Assembly: GCF_013322225.1 (NCBI RefSeq)
Contig: NZ_JAAMFB010000043.1
Coordinates: 1 to 64,000 of the forward strand
Length of the DNA stretch: 64,000 nt
Direction: 5' to 3'
Source of the DNA: Agrobacterium larrymoorei
Lineage (GTDB): Bacteria > Pseudomonadota > Alphaproteobacteria > Rhizobiales > Rhizobiaceae
Positions 63,379-64,000 of the stretch are shown piece after piece; the first letter of the stretch is position 1, and the number at the start of each line of letters is the position of its first letter. The notes beneath the pieces are model-generated. The model made no database searches. It was given only the letters and a program-made list of their open reading frames with translations, and was not told the origin of the DNA. A program made the translations under genes and the position numbers.

Positions 63379-63822
63379 ATGTCAAAACACACTAGAGCCA
63401 CGTCGAGTGAGACTACCATCAACCAGCATCGATCCCTGAAAGTTGAAGGGTTCAAGGTCGTGAGTGCCCGTCTGCGATCGGCCGAGTATGAAACCTTTTG
63501 CTATCAAGCGCGCCTGCTGGGACTTTCGGATAGTATGGCAATTCGCGTTGCGGTGCGCCGCATCGGGGGCTTTCTCGAAATAGATGCAGACACACGAGAA
63601 AAGATGGAAGCCATACTTCAGTCCATCGGAATACTCTCAAGCAATGTATCCATGCTTCTATCTGCCTACGCCGAAGACCCTCGATCGGATCTGGAGGCTG
63701 TGCGAGATGAACGTATTGCTTTTGGCGAGGCTTTCGCCGCCCTCGATGGACTACTGCGCTCCATTTTGTCCGTATCCCGGCGACGGATCGACGGTCGCTC
63801 GTTACTGAAAGGTGCCTTGTAG
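63379..63822 (+). CDS. virD1: VirD1, relaxosome accessory protein
   Basis: 147 residues from ATG 63379 ([13 protein letters not shown]) after TTGGAGGAAG, the normal VirD1 length; a longer frame to 63337 covers the ribosome site. Ribbon-helix-helix-like DNA-binding protein ([40 protein letters not shown]). It lets VirD2 nick double-stranded T-DNA borders. Next gene virD2 begins 33 bp downstream. Confidence 0.95.
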   Translation: MSKHTRATSSETTINQHRSLKVEGFKVVSARLRSAEYETFCYQARLLGLSDSMAIRVAVRRIGGFLEIDADTREKMEAILQSIGILSSNVSMLLSAYAEDPRSDLEAVRDERIAFGEAFAALDGLLRSILSVSRRRIDGRSLLKGAL

Positions 63823-63855
63823 CACTTGACCACGCACCTGACGGGAGAAAATTGG

Positions 63856-64000
63856 ATGCCCGATCGCGCTCAAGTAATCATTCGCATTGTGCCAGGAGGT
63901 GGAACCAAGAGCCTTCAGCAGATAATCAATCAGCTGGAGTACCTGTCCCGAAAGGGAAAGCTGGAACTGCAGCGTTCAGCCCGGCATCTCGATATTCCCG
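63856..64000 (+). CDS. virD2: VirD2, T-DNA border relaxase (5' end only)
   Basis: The first 48 codons are present; the gene continues past the right edge. The start MPDRAQVIIRIVPGGGTKSL and catalytic Tyr29 in QLEYLSRKG are visible. VirD2 nicks the borders, stays covalently bound to the T-strand 5' end through Tyr29 and pilots it into the plant cell. ATG 63856 follows GGGAGAAAATTGG. Confidence 0.95.
   Translation, partial: MPDRAQVIIRIVPGGGTKSLQQIINQLEYLSRKGKLELQRSARHLDIP

Noticed and set aside
1-64000. Search by eye for CRISPR arrays, tRNA or rRNA genes and T-DNA borders
   Set aside because: No regularly spaced repeats, no tRNA/rRNA-like sequence and no 25-bp border repeat were found.

Overview
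The window is a segment of a Rhizobiaceae (Agrobacterium/Rhizobium) tumour-inducing-type plasmid. The left edge carries the quorum-sensing conjugation operon traI-trbB-trbC-trbD-trbE. It is followed by repABC replication genes with TraR-type tra boxes. The right third carries an almost complete virulence region: virH1, virH2, virK, virA, virJ, virB1 to virB11, virG, virC2, virC1, virD1 and the start of virD2. virH and virJ next to virA/virB match the octopine-type arrangement. No T-DNA border, opine gene, rRNA, tRNA or CRISPR array was seen.

Layout. 1-2.5 kb: traI/trb, minus strand. 2.5-6.5 kb: first repABC unit (repA, repB, antisense RNA, repC) with two tra boxes and three parS sites. 6.5-11.3 kb: a second complete repABC unit, preceded by a traI remnant and a decayed tra box and carrying a different parS and antisense RNA. 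11.3-18.6 kb: plasmid-maintenance genes. These are a Cre-like tyrosine recombinase beside a perfect 15-bp dyad, DUF1403, ScpB, DUF3072, a frameshifted DUF72 gene, hipBA and a frameshifted RHE_PE00001-family gene. 18.7-29.5 kb: a defence island. It holds an ABC-three-component system with a nuclease-like effector, a SLATT-type membrane protein, a three-gene Detocs-like two-component system (TPR/kinase, receiver, receiver-nucleosidase), and an HNH-nucleosidase-EAD1 fusion. 29.5-35.8 kb: decayed DNA (carboxymuconolactone decarboxylase remnant, phospholipase-D-like pseudogene, IS21 remnant) around an unrecognised lipoprotein operon. 35.8-38.1 kb: a small protein and a large zeta-toxin-family protein behind a good vir box. 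38.4-64 kb: the vir region, interrupted by IS66, IS3 and IS5 material, including one apparently intact IS66-family element between virA and virJ.

How it works together. TraI makes the acyl-homoserine-lactone signal. In known Ti plasmids, TraR plus this signal activates both traI-trb and repABC through the divergent tra boxes, coupling conjugation to copy number. The two rep units look like different incompatibility types, so this may be a fused (cointegrate) replicon. VirA/VirG sense plant signals and activate vir promoters through vir boxes, which I located upstream of virB, virA, virJ, virG, virH1, in the virC/virD gap and, unexpectedly, upstream of the zeta-toxin gene. VirB1-11 form the type IV secretion channel; VirC1/C2/D1/D2 process the T-DNA.

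Limits. All functions come from reading motifs and family resemblance; no database search was run. Several genes are broken by single-base indels in homopolymers, so some pseudogene calls could be sequencing errors.
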